From the NCBI RefSeq assembly GCF_023218075.1, contig NZ_JALPTB010000042.1, forward strand, positions 1 to 59,995: DNA of 59,995 nucleotides. The letters are read 5' to 3'. The notes beneath the pieces were generated by a model. That model was given only the letters and a program-made list of their open reading frames with translations. It did no database searches and was not told where the DNA came from. Position numbers and translations under genes: made by a program. Shown here piece by piece: positions 34,011 to 45,119 of the stretch. Each line of letters starts with the position of its first letter. The first letter of the stretch is position 1. The DNA is from Rhodococcus sp. HM1. Its GTDB lineage: Bacteria; Actinomycetota; Actinomycetes; Mycobacteriales; Mycobacteriaceae.

Positions 34011-34733
34011 CTAGTTGGTGCCCAGCAGATCGATGATGAACACCAGCGTCTTGCCGCCGAGCGGATGCCCGGAACCGGCGGGACCGTACGCGAGCTCCGG
34101 CGGGACCGTGAGCTTGCGGCGGCCACCGACCTTCATGCCGGGGATGCCTTCCTGCCAGCCCGGGATCAGACGCCCGAGCGGGAACTTCACGGACTCGCCG
34201 CGGCTGAACGACGAGTCGAACACGTCGTTCGTGTCGTACTCGACGCCGTGGTAGTGCACGTCCACGACCGCGCCGGGCTGCGCCTCGGCACCGTCACCGA
34301 CGGTGATGTCCTCGACGACCAGTTCGGTCGGGGCCGGACCGGTGGCCGGTTCGACGACCGGCACCGCCGGCGGCACCTTCACATCGAGCAGGTCGATGAC
34401 GAACACCAGCGTCTTGCCCGAGAGCCGGTGGCCGGATCCGGCCGGGCCGTAGGCGAGCTCCGGCGGGATCGTCAGCTGACGACGGCCGCCGACCTTCATG
34501 CCCGGGATGCCTTCCTGCCACCCGGCGATCAGGCCGGCCAGCGGGAAGGTGATGGACTCACCGCGGTTCCACGACGAATCGAACTCCTCGCCGGTGTCGA
34601 ACTCGACACCGACGTAGTGAACCTCGACCTTCGCGCCGGGGGTGGCCTCGGCACCGTCACCGACCGTGAGGTCCTTGATGACCAGCTCGGTGGGTGCGGG
34701 ACCGTCCTGGAACTCGATCTCCGGCTTGCTCAT
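34011..34733 (-). CDS. Tandem-domain FKBP-type peptidyl-prolyl isomerase
   Basis: A 240-residue protein made of two FKBP domains (about residues 13-116 and 134-240) joined by a Pro/Val linker. The two share GWQEGIPGMKVGGRR and PPELAYGPAGSGH exactly, and FDSS-x-x-RGES, so they arose by internal duplication. Most actinobacterial cytoplasmic FKBPs have a single domain. No signal peptide is seen. It should speed proline isomerisation during folding. It lies 37 bases downstream of gltA on the same strand and may be co-transcribed. Confidence 0.92.
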   Translation of the reverse strand: MSKPEIEFQDGPAPTELVIKDLTVGDGAEATPGAKVEVHYVGVEFDTGEEFDSSWNRGESITFPLAGLIAGWQEGIPGMKVGGRRQLTIPPELAYGPAGSGHRLSGKTLVFVIDLLDVKVPPAVPVVEPATGPAPTELVVEDITVGDGAEAQPGAVVDVHYHGVEYDTNDVFDSSFSRGESVKFPLGRLIPGWQEGIPGMKVGGRRKLTVPPELAYGPAGSGHPLGGKTLVFIIDLLGTN

Positions 34734-34770
34734 GCGTGTTCTCCTCGTCGAGGTTGCGTTCGGACGCGCG

Positions 34771-36069
<1,299 letters not shown>

Positions 36070-36408
36070 GAAGGATCCCTCTCAAGCTCAGACCTACGAG
36101 AAACTTCCGAACATTCACGTAGAACCTAGCCGCTGGCCGGGGCGGGCGCCCAGGGAGGGTCGGTCGAAAGTCCCGGGACGGCTACCCATGCGAAGCGGAG
36201 GCGAACCCTCGTCGTGCCCGGCGATCGGCGCACACCGACGGACGTGAATGCCGCTCACCTGCGACAACACTCCACGCAAATCGATATCACGATACCGGAT
36301 CGCGCGCGGTGAGGCACCCCCGGCGTGTCCGGCCGAATGTGCACCGCACCGGTACAACGGTCACACCCGGGGCGCTCGACCCCCGTCGGACCGGGGCACT
36401 CGGCCCCG
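36070..36408. other. 339-base noncoding region upstream of gltA
   Basis: Only short, overlapping open frames without family signal are present. The gltA promoter should lie here, since the 3' end of the aldose epimerase gene borders the other side. An AT-richer stretch (ATCGATATCACGATACC, about 36280-36297) is a plausible promoter or operator zone. The right edge holds imperfect repeats (see 36365-36435). Confidence 0.5.
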
Positions 36409-36435
36409 TCAGACCAGGGCGCTCAGCCCCCACTG
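36365..36435. repeat. Three imperfect 23-25 base tandem repeats at the 3' end of the epimerase gene
   Basis: Units start at 36365 (25 bases), 36390 (23) and 36413 (23); each begins ACC and contains GGGGC-x-CTC-x-x-CCCC, written GGGCGCTCAGCCCC in the last unit. The third unit includes the final codons and stop of the aldose epimerase gene, so the repeat has grown outwards from coding sequence into the noncoding gap. Confidence 0.55.
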
Positions 36436-37326
36436 ACCGGTCCACGTCTCGCCGGGCTGCAACACGACGATGTCGATGCCCAGATTGAACGCGTCCGGCG
36501 GGCACGTCGCCGGCGCGAGCGCGAGGGCACGGCCGCGGCCCGGATAGTCGTCGGCGATCGACGCGTGCACCCACCCGAAGCCCGGGCCGGTCCACAACCG
36601 CACGCCGCGACCGTCCGGGCCGAGCAGGTCGTGCCGGACCCGTCCGTCGACGTCCTCGTCGAGCGCGCTGAAGGGGGCGTCGAGCGTGACGCCGCGCAGC
36701 GACCGCGGAGAGGTGAAGTCGTAATCGCTGTCGGCGACGGGCTGCGAGTACGCGTTCGGCAGGGACCGCTCCGGGTCGACGGGCAGCCGCGTGCCGGCGG
36801 CGATCTGCAGCGTGCAGTCGTCGAGGTCGGAGTCGCCGGCCCGCAGGTACGGATGCGCACCCAGACCGAAGGGCGCGTGATAGCCGCCGATGTTGGTCGT
36901 GGTGTGGGTGACTGTCAGCCCGGCCGGCCCCAGTTCGTGGGTGACGGTGAGCCGCAACTGGTACGGCCAGCCCTTGTGCAGTCCGACCTCGAGCGCCTGC
37001 ACGACCCGATTCTCGCTGTGCGACAACAACTCCCAATAGCTCGCCCATGCGAACCCGTGCAGCGCCGCGCCGTGCTCCGGATCGGTCACGGCGAGTTGGT
37101 GTTCGATGCCGTCGAAGAAGAAGTGGCCGTCGCGGACCCGGCCCGGCCACGGGGCGAGCACGACACCGCTGTACAGCGGTGGCCGCTCCCCGGCCGGCCA
37201 GCTCTCGGTGAGCGCGTAGGCGCCGTCGGGCGCCTCGTGTTCGAGCAGACGCAGCGCACCACCTGCACTGGACACCACAGCCCGGTACCCGTTCCCCTGG
37301 ATACCGAAATCCCTCGGATCGGACAT
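36409..37326 (-). CDS. Aldose 1-epimerase family protein
   Basis: A 305-residue galactose-mutarotase-like protein. The catalytic His-containing blocks are ALHGFAWASYWELL (about residue 88) and GLGAHPYLRAG (about 160); WTGPGFGWVH and QPGETWTGQWGLSAL close the fold. It would interconvert alpha and beta anomers of an aldose or act on a related sugar phosphate. The ATG at 37326 is preferred; a longer frame to 37413 overlaps a hairpin. No sugar genes are adjacent, so the substrate is open. Confidence 0.85.
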   Translation of the reverse strand: MSDPRDFGIQGNGYRAVVSSAGGALRLLEHEAPDGAYALTESWPAGERPPLYSGVVLAPWPGRVRDGHFFFDGIEHQLAVTDPEHGAALHGFAWASYWELLSHSENRVVQALEVGLHKGWPYQLRLTVTHELGPAGLTVTHTTTNIGGYHAPFGLGAHPYLRAGDSDLDDCTLQIAAGTRLPVDPERSLPNAYSQPVADSDYDFTSPRSLRGVTLDAPFSALDEDVDGRVRHDLLGPDGRGVRLWTGPGFGWVHASIADDYPGRGRALALAPATCPPDAFNLGIDIVVLQPGETWTGQWGLSALV

Positions 37327-37383
37327 GCCCACAGTTTCCACGGCCGCGACGATCCACACCACCGAATCGGCGCCTCCGCGCCC

Positions 37384-37423
37384 GTGTGTCGTTGTGGCGG
37401 TCGGGACCGCCACAAGTACACAC
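37384..37423. terminator. Long inverted repeat downstream of the MFS gene
   Basis: Two 19-base arms (37384-37402 and 37405-37423) pair at 17 positions with two mismatches; only GG separates them. It lies 7 bases after the MFS stop on the minus strand and 58 bases before the epimerase start. It most likely terminates the pdxH-MFS transcript; an operator role for the epimerase gene is possible. Confidence 0.6.
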
Positions 37424-37429
37424 CGGCGC

Positions 37430-38707
37430 CTACGACACCCTCACGACCTCTTTCGCGACCCGGAACCGCACGAACGCGGGGAACGCGAGCACACAGAGCG
37501 CGGTGCCGATCACGACGAGCACCCCACCGCCGGCAGCCGCGACCGCGGTGCCGACCGCCGCCGCGGCGACACCGTGGGCGACGTCGCCGATGCGCGGTCC
37601 CCCGGCGACGACCACGATGAACACACCCTGCAGCCGGCCACGCATCTCGTCGGTCGCGACGGTCTGGAGCATCGTCGAGCGAAAGGCCGCCGACACCATG
37701 TCGACGGCACCGCCGAATGCCAGGAACGCCAACGCGATCCAGAGCAGCACGGGACCGTCACCGGGCTCGGCGAACGCGACCGTGACACCGAAACCGATCA
37801 TCGCGACACCCCACAGTGCGATGCACACGATCACCGCGAGCCCCTGCCGGCGCACCCGCGGCAGCCAGCCGGAGAACACGCCGCCGAGCACCGCGCCGAC
37901 GGACATCGCCGCGAACAGCAGGCCGAGGGCGAAGCCGCCGGACACCGGGTCGCCGAACGACTCGTGCGCAATCTGCGGGAACAGGGCACGGGCCATGCCG
38001 AAGACCATCGCGACGATGTCGACCACGAACGAGGCGAGCAGGATCTTCTGCGTCGACAGGTACCGGAATCCGTCGAACACCGCGCGCAGCCCGGCCTTCG
38101 TGGTCTCCCCGAGCGGCGGGATCGCCGGCAGCCGCACCACCGCCCACAGCGTGGCGAGCAGCGCGACGGCGTCGAGCAGATACAGCGCGGACAGCCCCAG
38201 AACCGGGATGAGAACCCCGGCGAGCAGCGGTCCGGCGATCGCCCCGAACTGCATCACCGTCATGTTCAGCGAGGTCGCGGCCGCGATCTGTCCCGGTGGC
38301 AGCAGCCGCGGGATGATCGCGGACCGCGTCGGCTGATTGACCGCGAAGAACGCCTGCTGCACCGCGAACAGCCCGAGCAGCAACCACACGTTGTTCAGTC
38401 CCGCGGCGGCCTGCGCCCACAGCAGCAGCGCCGTCACGCCGAGACCGGTCGTGGTGATGGTCAGCAGCCGTCGCCGGTCCATGACATCGGCCAGCGCCCC
38501 GCCCCACAAACCGAACACCACCAGCGGGACCAGCCCGAACACACCGGTCAGGCCGACGTAGGCGGAACTGCGGGTGATCTCGTAGATCTGCTGCGGCACC
38601 GCGACCACACCGAGCTGGGCGCCGATCGTGGTGACGACCCCCGCCGACCACAACCGCCGGTAGGCGGGGTCGCGCAGCGGGGTGGTGTCGGCGAGCAGGC
38701 GCTTCAC
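37430..38707 (-). CDS. MFS exporter (EntS/DHA3-like)
   Basis: A 425-residue transporter with 12 helices of the MFS_3 type, related to EntS-like multidrug or siderophore exporters. Markers are LRDPAYRRLWSAGVVTTIGA at the start, GLWGGALADVMDRRRLLTIT (loop 2-3) and FAVNQPTRSAIIPRLLPP. The GTG at 38707 overlaps the pdxH stop (GTGA); the much longer open frame upstream is a pdxH shadow. Its link to PdxH is positional only. Confidence 0.87.
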   Translation of the reverse strand: MKRLLADTTPLRDPAYRRLWSAGVVTTIGAQLGVVAVPQQIYEITRSSAYVGLTGVFGLVPLVVFGLWGGALADVMDRRRLLTITTTGLGVTALLLWAQAAAGLNNVWLLLGLFAVQQAFFAVNQPTRSAIIPRLLPPGQIAAATSLNMTVMQFGAIAGPLLAGVLIPVLGLSALYLLDAVALLATLWAVVRLPAIPPLGETTKAGLRAVFDGFRYLSTQKILLASFVVDIVAMVFGMARALFPQIAHESFGDPVSGGFALGLLFAAMSVGAVLGGVFSGWLPRVRRQGLAVIVCIALWGVAMIGFGVTVAFAEPGDGPVLLWIALAFLAFGGAVDMVSAAFRSTMLQTVATDEMRGRLQGVFIVVVAGGPRIGDVAHGVAAAAVGTAVAAAGGGVLVVIGTALCVLAFPAFVRFRVAKEVVRVS

Positions 38708-39408
38708 GGCTGGAGCCGAACTGTCGACCAGTGCCCGTCGACGAGCCGGGTGAGGACGCGGTTGTGGAGGCGGTTGGGACGACCCTGCCAGAACTCGACG
38801 GACTCGGGGGTGATCCGCAGGCCACCCCAGAACGGCGGGACCGGGATGTCCTCGTCGACGCCGTAGCGTTCCCCGACCTCGATCATGGCCTGTTCGAGCG
38901 CGGCCCGGGACTCGATCGGCTGCGACTGCCGCGACGCCCACGCGCCGAGCCGCGAACCACGCGGCCGGGTGTGCCAGTACTCGGCGGTCTCCTCCGCCGA
39001 CACTCGCGTGACCGGTCCCCGCACGGTGACCTGCCGGTGCACGGGAAGCCACGCGAACGTCGCGGACGCGTACGGCCGCGCCGCGAGCTGGCGGCCCTTG
39101 TTCGACTCGTAGTTGGTGAAGAAGGTGACGCCGTCCGCGTCGATGTCCTTGCACAGCACGGTGCGGGTCACCGGGCGGCCGTCCTCGTCGACCGTGCCGA
39201 GCACCATGGCGTTCGGTTCCGGTACCTCGGCGGCGATCGCGTCGGCGAGCCACCGCCTCAGCAGCGACAGCCAGCCGCCGGCGAGGTCTTCGGGTTCGAG
39301 GTCGGCGTCGACGGGCGCGGCCCCTTCGGGGCCGGCCTTCGCGTAGTCGACGCGCATCGCGGCGAGTTCCCCGGGACGCCGGGGTCGGTTCTGCGGATCT
39401 GACGACAC
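38704..39408 (-). CDS. pdxH: Pyridoxamine 5'-phosphate oxidase
   Basis: A 234-residue FMN enzyme. MRVDYAKAGPEG opens the family core, TRTVLCKDIDADGVTFFTNY and SNKGRQLAA form the FMN site, and VEFWQGRPNRLHNR is the PNP oxidase signature near the C-terminus. It oxidises PNP/PMP to PLP. The start is a GTG at 39408; a start at the internal MRVDY is possible. It is divergent from citA and is translationally coupled to the MFS gene. SerC, nearby, needs PLP. Confidence 0.93.
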   Translation of the reverse strand: MSSDPQNRPRRPGELAAMRVDYAKAGPEGAAPVDADLEPEDLAGGWLSLLRRWLADAIAAEVPEPNAMVLGTVDEDGRPVTRTVLCKDIDADGVTFFTNYESNKGRQLAARPYASATFAWLPVHRQVTVRGPVTRVSAEETAEYWHTRPRGSRLGAWASRQSQPIESRAALEQAMIEVGERYGVDEDIPVPPFWGGLRITPESVEFWQGRPNRLHNRVLTRLVDGHWSTVRLQP

Positions 39409-39567
39409 GGGCGAAGACGCTACTCCGGAGACTGCGGGTCCGACCTGCGGCGGGGAGGTCTACAGTCTTGTTCGACGACAGCGGTGGGGTGCCCATCACA
39501 TTCCGGCGCCTCGCCTCACAAGCAGTGCGACCCGGACCGGGCCGCACGAAAACAAGGAGAGTCCACC

Positions 39568-40695
39568 GTGGCATCGCGCGCGTCAGTACCCGAGGATTTC
39601 GTTGCCGGCCTCGAAGGCGTCGTTGCCTTCACCAGTGACATCGCCGAACCCGACAAGGACGGCGGCGCACTGCGATACCGCGGTGTCGACATCGAGGACC
39701 TCGTCGAGCGTGGTGTCACCTTCGGAGACGTGTGGGCACTGCTCGTCGACGGCAAGTTCGGTCGCGGCCTGCACCCGGCCGAACCGTTCCCCCTCCCGAT
39801 CCACACCGGCGACGTCCGCGTCGACGTCCAGGCCGGCCTGGCCATGCTCGCCCCCATCTGGGGATTCCAGCCGCTGCTCGACATCGACGACGACACCGCC
39901 CGCGACAACCTCGCCCGCGCCGCGGTGATGGCGCTGTCCTACGTCGCCCAGTCCGCCCGCGGCATCTACCAGCCCGCGGTCCCGCAGAAGCGCATCGACG
40001 AGGCCAAGACCGTCACCGAACGCTTCATGGTCCGCTGGAAGGGCGAGCCGGACCCGGCGCACACCGCCGCCATCGACGCCTACTGGGTCTCCGCCGCCGA
40101 GCACGGCATGAACGCCTCCACGTTCACCGCGCGTGTCATCGCCTCCACCGGCGCCGACGCCGCCGCGGCCCTGTCCGGCGCGGTCGGCGCGATGTCCGGA
40201 CCGCTGCACGGCGGCGCCCCCGCCCGGGTGCTGCCGATGATCGAGGAGACCGAACGCACCGGCGACGCCCGCGCGCTGGTCAAGGGCATCCTCGACCGCA
40301 AGGAAAAGCTCATGGGCTTCGGGCACCGCGTCTACCGCGCCGAGGATCCGCGGGCCCGGGTGCTGCGCAACACCGCCCAGCGCCTGAACGCCCCGCGCTT
40401 CGAGGTCGCCGCCGCGCTCGAGCAGGCCGCGCTCGCCGAACTGCGCGAACGTCGCCCGGACCGGGCCATCGAGACCAACGTCGAGTTCTGGGCCGCGGTG
40501 ATCCTCGACTTCGCCGAGGTCCCGGCCGCGATGATGCCCGCGATGTTCACCTGCGGCCGTACCGCCGGCTGGTGCGCGCACATCCTCGAGCAGAAGCGCC
40601 TCGGGAAGCTCGTGCGACCGGCCGCGATCTACACGGGACCGGATCCGCGCTCCCCCGAGAGCGTCGAAGGCTGGGACACCATCGCACACAGCTGA
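39568..40695 (+). CDS. citA: Second citrate synthase, CitA-type
   Basis: A 375-residue citrate synthase-like enzyme, shorter than GltA2 and of the type II-like actinobacterial group (Rv0889c, CitA). Catalytic blocks: GPLHGGAPARV and MGFGHRVYRAEDPRA (His residues), and ETNVEFWAAVIL, where the usual Asp position reads Glu in NVEF. The GTG at 39568 follows AAGGAG. The NVEF form is common in this subfamily. It may act as a citrate or 2-methylcitrate synthase; the sequence does not decide. Confidence 0.88.
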   Translation: MASRASVPEDFVAGLEGVVAFTSDIAEPDKDGGALRYRGVDIEDLVERGVTFGDVWALLVDGKFGRGLHPAEPFPLPIHTGDVRVDVQAGLAMLAPIWGFQPLLDIDDDTARDNLARAAVMALSYVAQSARGIYQPAVPQKRIDEAKTVTERFMVRWKGEPDPAHTAAIDAYWVSAAEHGMNASTFTARVIASTGADAAAALSGAVGAMSGPLHGGAPARVLPMIEETERTGDARALVKGILDRKEKLMGFGHRVYRAEDPRARVLRNTAQRLNAPRFEVAAALEQAALAELRERRPDRAIETNVEFWAAVILDFAEVPAAMMPAMFTCGRTAGWCAHILEQKRLGKLVRPAAIYTGPDPRSPESVEGWDTIAHS

Positions 40696-41944
<1,249 letters not shown>

Positions 41945-41946
<2 letters not shown>

Positions 41947-42017
41947 GTTTCACGTGACGGTGGAGGACCGGGCCCGCTGGGTCCGGTCCTCCGCTGTTTC
42001 CGGCCCGGGTGAAACTC
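41945..42017 (+). terminator. Nested hairpin terminator after serC
   Basis: The core stem pairs 41962-41975 with 41979-41992 (14 pairs, one G-U, 3-base loop). An outer pair GAGTTTCAC (41945-41953) and GTGAAACTC (42009-42017) encloses it. Next to it TCTCGAC and GTCGAGA form another small hairpin (about 42015-42033). The core fits a terminator; the outer arms could form a larger alternative structure. Confidence 0.65.
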
Positions 42018-42181
42018 TCGACTCCTGGTCGAGACTTCGGGTGAACCCAGCACCATAGCGCGTCCCGGGGGAGGTTGCACGACAACCCGCCGGGCGTGGC
42101 GCGGCGTGTCCTGACCTCACCGCCCCCACCGTTCCGTTACAGTCGGGCGGGTCAGTCGCGAACCGGCGCGAGGAGGTCATG

Positions 42182-43096
42182 GTGCGAGAGCTTCGAGTGG
42201 TCGGCCTCGAGCCCGACGGTTCCCACGTCGTGCTCGCGGATCCCGCGACCGGCGACAAGTTCCGCATCCCTGTCGACGACACCCTGCGCGCCGCCGCCCG
42301 CGGCGACCTCGCGCGTCTCGGCCAGATCCAGATCGAGACCAACAGCCAGCTCCGCCCCCGCGAGATCCAGGCCCGGATCCGCAGCGGCGCATCCGTGGAG
42401 CAGGTCGCCGAGGAAGCCGGCATTCCGATGGCGAAGGTCGAGCGTTTCGCCTACCCGGTGCTGCTCGAGCGGTCACGGGCCGCGGAGATGGCGCAGCAGG
42501 GTCACCCGGTCCGGCCGGACGGCCCCGCGGTCGAAACCCTGCTCGAGATCGTCACGCAGGCCTTCCGCACCCGCGGTCACAACATCGACGCCGCGACCTG
42601 GGACGCGTGGCGCGACGACGACGGCCACTGGGTCGCGCAGCTGCAGTGGAACGCGGGACGGTCCACCAACAGTGCGCACTGGCGGTATCAGCCCGACGCG
42701 CACGGCGGCACGATCGTCGCGCTCGACGACATCGCGAGCGACCTCGTCGATCCGGACTGCGCCCGGCCACTGCGGTATCTGACGCCGGTGTACTCGGCTC
42801 GGGACGTCGACGACACCCTCGACACCGACACGGTGGGCGAGCGGGCGTCGGCCGCCGCGGAGCCGATCACCCTGGATCGAGCGGAGCCGGAGCCGGCCGA
42901 GCAGCAGGTCACTGCCGAGGCCGAGGCCCCGGTCGTCGACTCCGACGAGGACGCCGAGGCCGAATCCGTTTCCGAGGACGATCCGCAGCCCAAGCTGGCA
43001 CCGCAACACACGTCGGGCAAGGACAAGCGCGGCAAGCCCGCGCTGCCGTCCTGGGACGACGTGCTCCTCGGCGTGCGCAGCAACGGACGCGCCTGA
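42182..43096 (+). CDS. sepH: Septation protein SepH
   Basis: A 304-residue protein. The N-terminal domain (about 1-170, DUF3071) includes a helix-turn-helix-like segment IRSGASVEQVAEEAGIPMAK and the VQLQWNAGR block. An acidic, disordered linker (about 200-280) follows and ends in the conserved tail PSWDDVLLGVRSNGR. SepH binds FtsZ and promotes its assembly in Streptomyces and mycobacteria. AGGAGG at 42171-42176 is only 2 bases from an ATG at 42179 but 5 bases from the GTG at 42182, so the GTG (MRELRVVGLEPDG) is the better start and matches homologues. Confidence 0.9.
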   Translation: MRELRVVGLEPDGSHVVLADPATGDKFRIPVDDTLRAAARGDLARLGQIQIETNSQLRPREIQARIRSGASVEQVAEEAGIPMAKVERFAYPVLLERSRAAEMAQQGHPVRPDGPAVETLLEIVTQAFRTRGHNIDAATWDAWRDDDGHWVAQLQWNAGRSTNSAHWRYQPDAHGGTIVALDDIASDLVDPDCARPLRYLTPVYSARDVDDTLDTDTVGERASAAAEPITLDRAEPEPAEQQVTAEAEAPVVDSDEDAEAESVSEDDPQPKLAPQHTSGKDKRGKPALPSWDDVLLGVRSNGRA

Positions 43097-43107
43097 GGAC
43101 CGTCCCG

Positions 43108-43815
43108 ATGGCGGCGTCCGTCTCGACTCTCTGGTACGTCGACGCCCCCGAACCGGCCACGGTGTTGTGCTCCGCCCGCCCGGACCGCGATTCCGCGCAT
43201 GCGCTCGTGGGGCGACTCTATCCGGATCTGAATTCGGTTCCGCTGGAACGGGTTCCGCTGGTGGAGGCCGCCGCGTGCGCGGAGCGGGACCGGGTGTACG
43301 TGGGCAGCTATCCGGGTGTCACGGTGGTGTGCAGCCCCGACCTGCCGCAGCAGCCCTCGGAGACGCCCGAAACCTGGACGCACACACTGGGTTCCGAGCA
43401 CACCTACGTGATCCGGTCGGATCCGCCGCGGGCTCTGGGGGCGTTCGCGCAGTGGCACCACGGGGAACTGCGACGCGCGTTCAGCGCGACGACCGTCGAC
43501 ATCTTCGAGGATCACGGCGTGCCGTTCGTGTGGGAACGACCGTTCTGGGCCGGTGACCATCCCGTGCGCTGGCCCGTCGATGTCACCCCTCCCCCGCAGG
43601 CACTGCCGTTCCATCCGCGCCGTCTCGTCGAGACCGCCAACGCGGCCTGGCTCGGATTCCGGTACATCGGCCGCGAATCCGGAGAGCCGGATCCGGCCGA
43701 CATCGAGGTCTGGCGGTTCGGTCTCTACCGCGACGGCGAGACACCGCCGCCCGCAACGGATTTCACTCCACCGCCGGAACGACGGCGACGTCGCTGGTGG
43801 GGACTCCTCCGCTGA
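43108..43815 (+). CDS. DUF6928 family protein
   Basis: A 235-residue soluble protein of an uncharacterised actinobacterial family. The pattern is TLWYVDAPEPATVLCSARPD, VYVGSYPGVTVVC, FAQWHHGELRRAFS, VPFVWERPFWAGDHP and ALPFHPRRLVETANAAWLGF. The PFWAGDHP and LPFHP blocks are the strongest family marks. The C-terminus is basic (RRRRRWWGLLR). It starts 11 bases after sepH, so the two may be an operon. No function is known. Confidence 0.8.
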   Translation: MAASVSTLWYVDAPEPATVLCSARPDRDSAHALVGRLYPDLNSVPLERVPLVEAAACAERDRVYVGSYPGVTVVCSPDLPQQPSETPETWTHTLGSEHTYVIRSDPPRALGAFAQWHHGELRRAFSATTVDIFEDHGVPFVWERPFWAGDHPVRWPVDVTPPPQALPFHPRRLVETANAAWLGFRYIGRESGEPDPADIEVWRFGLYRDGETPPPATDFTPPPERRRRRWWGLLR

Positions 43816-43830
43816 CGGCCGAACCGGAGA

Positions 43831-44103
43831 TCACAACGACGTCAGCAGGATCAGCCAGCCGAGGGGAATGCCCGCGGCGACACCCACAGCCACCCAGCGC
43901 CACAACGGAATCCGGCTCCACACCCACAAGGTCGGGGCGGCACCCGCACCGGCGACCAGGTTGACCCCGAAGGCGAGCACCGGACTGATGCCCACCAGCA
44001 CCGAACCGAACGCGACGACCGTCACGACGGTCACGATGAGCGCGAACGCCGTGAGGGTCAGACCGGTTGCCCACGGGGTTGCCGAGGGAGCGGAGCGAGT
44101 CAT
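43831..44103 (-). CDS. Small membrane protein, DUF2537-type
   Basis: A 90-residue protein with three hydrophobic segments (about residues 12-35, 38-55 and 68-88). The position next to the SpoU methylase corresponds to Rv0879c, a DUF2537 membrane protein in M. tuberculosis; the similarity is judged from layout and hydrophobic pattern. Its ATG overlaps the methylase stop (ATGA at 44100-44103), so it is translated from the methylase transcript. Confidence 0.78.
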   Translation of the reverse strand: MTRSAPSATPWATGLTLTAFALIVTVVTVVAFGSVLVGISPVLAFGVNLVAGAGAAPTLWVWSRIPLWRWVAVGVAAGIPLGWLILLTSL

Positions 44104-44915
44104 CTCGGGATCCGCACCCGCTCGTAGAACGCCATGGCGGCAGCGGTCGCGACATTGAGCGAATCGGTGCCCGGCGCCATGGGGATACGCGCTCGCACGT
44201 CGGTGGCACGCATCGCGTGCTCGGTCAGTCCCGGACCTTCGGCACCGAGCAACAAAGCCACCTTCTCCCCCGTCATCGCTTCGGCGAGGGTAACAGCCCG
44301 AGGGTTCGGCGTGAGCGAGATCAACTGGAAACCGCGACCGCGCAGCAGATCGAGGTCGTGCGGCCAGTTCGGCAGGTGCGCGAACGGCACACGCAGCACG
44401 TGGCCCATGGACACGCGCACCGCGCGGCGATACAGCGGGTCGGCGCAGCCCTTGCCGAAGAGCACGGCGTCGACGCCGAGACCGGCGGCGTTGCGGAACA
44501 TCGAGCCGATGTTCTCGTGATCGTTGACGCCCTCGAGCACCGCGACGGTCGTCGCCTTCTCTAGCACGTCCCCGAGGTCGAGGGGTTCGGGGCGGGACGC
44601 GGCGGCGAGAACACCCCGGTTCAGGTGGAACCCGACCACCTCGGCCATCACCTCGGCGGAGGCGCGGTAGTACGGCACGTCGACATCGCGCAGGTCGTCG
44701 GCGAGTTCCCCGAGCCGGCGGTCGACGCCGAGCAGGCTGTTGGGCGTGAACCGCGAGTCGAGCATGCGCTGCACGACGAACACGCCCTCCGCGATGACCA
44801 GGCCCTTGCCGCCCGGGAGATCGGGGCGGCGATCCGAGGAGTTGAGATCGCGGAAATCGTCCAGCCGTGGGTCGGCGGGATCGTCGATGTCGATGACGTG
44901 AACCACGTCGCCCAT
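44100..44915 (-). CDS. TrmH/SpoU-family RNA 2'-O-methyltransferase
   Basis: A 271-residue SPOUT enzyme. The three motifs are NDHENIGSMFRNAAGLGVDA (motif 1), LLLGAEGPGL (motif 2) and IPMAPGTDSLNVATAAAMAF (motif 3), which form the knotted SAM site. An N-terminal substrate domain includes GKGLVIAEGVFVVQRMLDS. It corresponds to Rv0881. The target RNA position is unknown. It is translationally coupled to the DUF2537 gene. It starts 204 bases from the MarR stop. Confidence 0.9.
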   Translation of the reverse strand: MGDVVHVIDIDDPADPRLDDFRDLNSSDRRPDLPGGKGLVIAEGVFVVQRMLDSRFTPNSLLGVDRRLGELADDLRDVDVPYYRASAEVMAEVVGFHLNRGVLAAASRPEPLDLGDVLEKATTVAVLEGVNDHENIGSMFRNAAGLGVDAVLFGKGCADPLYRRAVRVSMGHVLRVPFAHLPNWPHDLDLLRGRGFQLISLTPNPRAVTLAEAMTGEKVALLLGAEGPGLTEHAMRATDVRARIPMAPGTDSLNVATAAAMAFYERVRIPR

Positions 44916-45066
44916 TGTCCCAGTTCACGCCTCGCGTGCAGGCGTCGGGGCGAGGGAATCCGGGTCCACCGGAATGTCGCGCTGCCAGGCCGCTGCGGCC
45001 GGGAGCGCTGCGTCGACGACCGGCCGGTCACAGGGCGACGACCGTCCGCAGCGCGGTGATGTCGGT

Positions 45067-45112
45067 CTCGTCGGTACGGGTGCGGCACGGTCGCCGCCGC
45101 CGTACCGACGAG
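45067..45112 (-). terminator. Hairpin downstream of the MarR gene
   Basis: CTCGTCGGTACGG (45067-45079) and CCGTACCGACGAG (45100-45112) form a perfect 13-base stem with a 20-base GC-rich loop. It begins 7 bases past the MarR stop on the minus strand. There is no T-tract, so efficiency is uncertain; it would separate the MarR transcript from the methylase gene. Confidence 0.6.
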
Positions 45113-45119
45113 CAGGTGG

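Noticed and set aside
36115-36436. Small open frames in the gltA upstream region
   Set aside because: No ribosome site, no family and overlapping frames on both strands; treated as noncoding.
37430-39574. 714-residue open frame joining pdxH region and MFS
   Set aside because: The upstream part is an alternate frame of pdxH; the real MFS start is the GTG at 38707 overlapping the pdxH stop.
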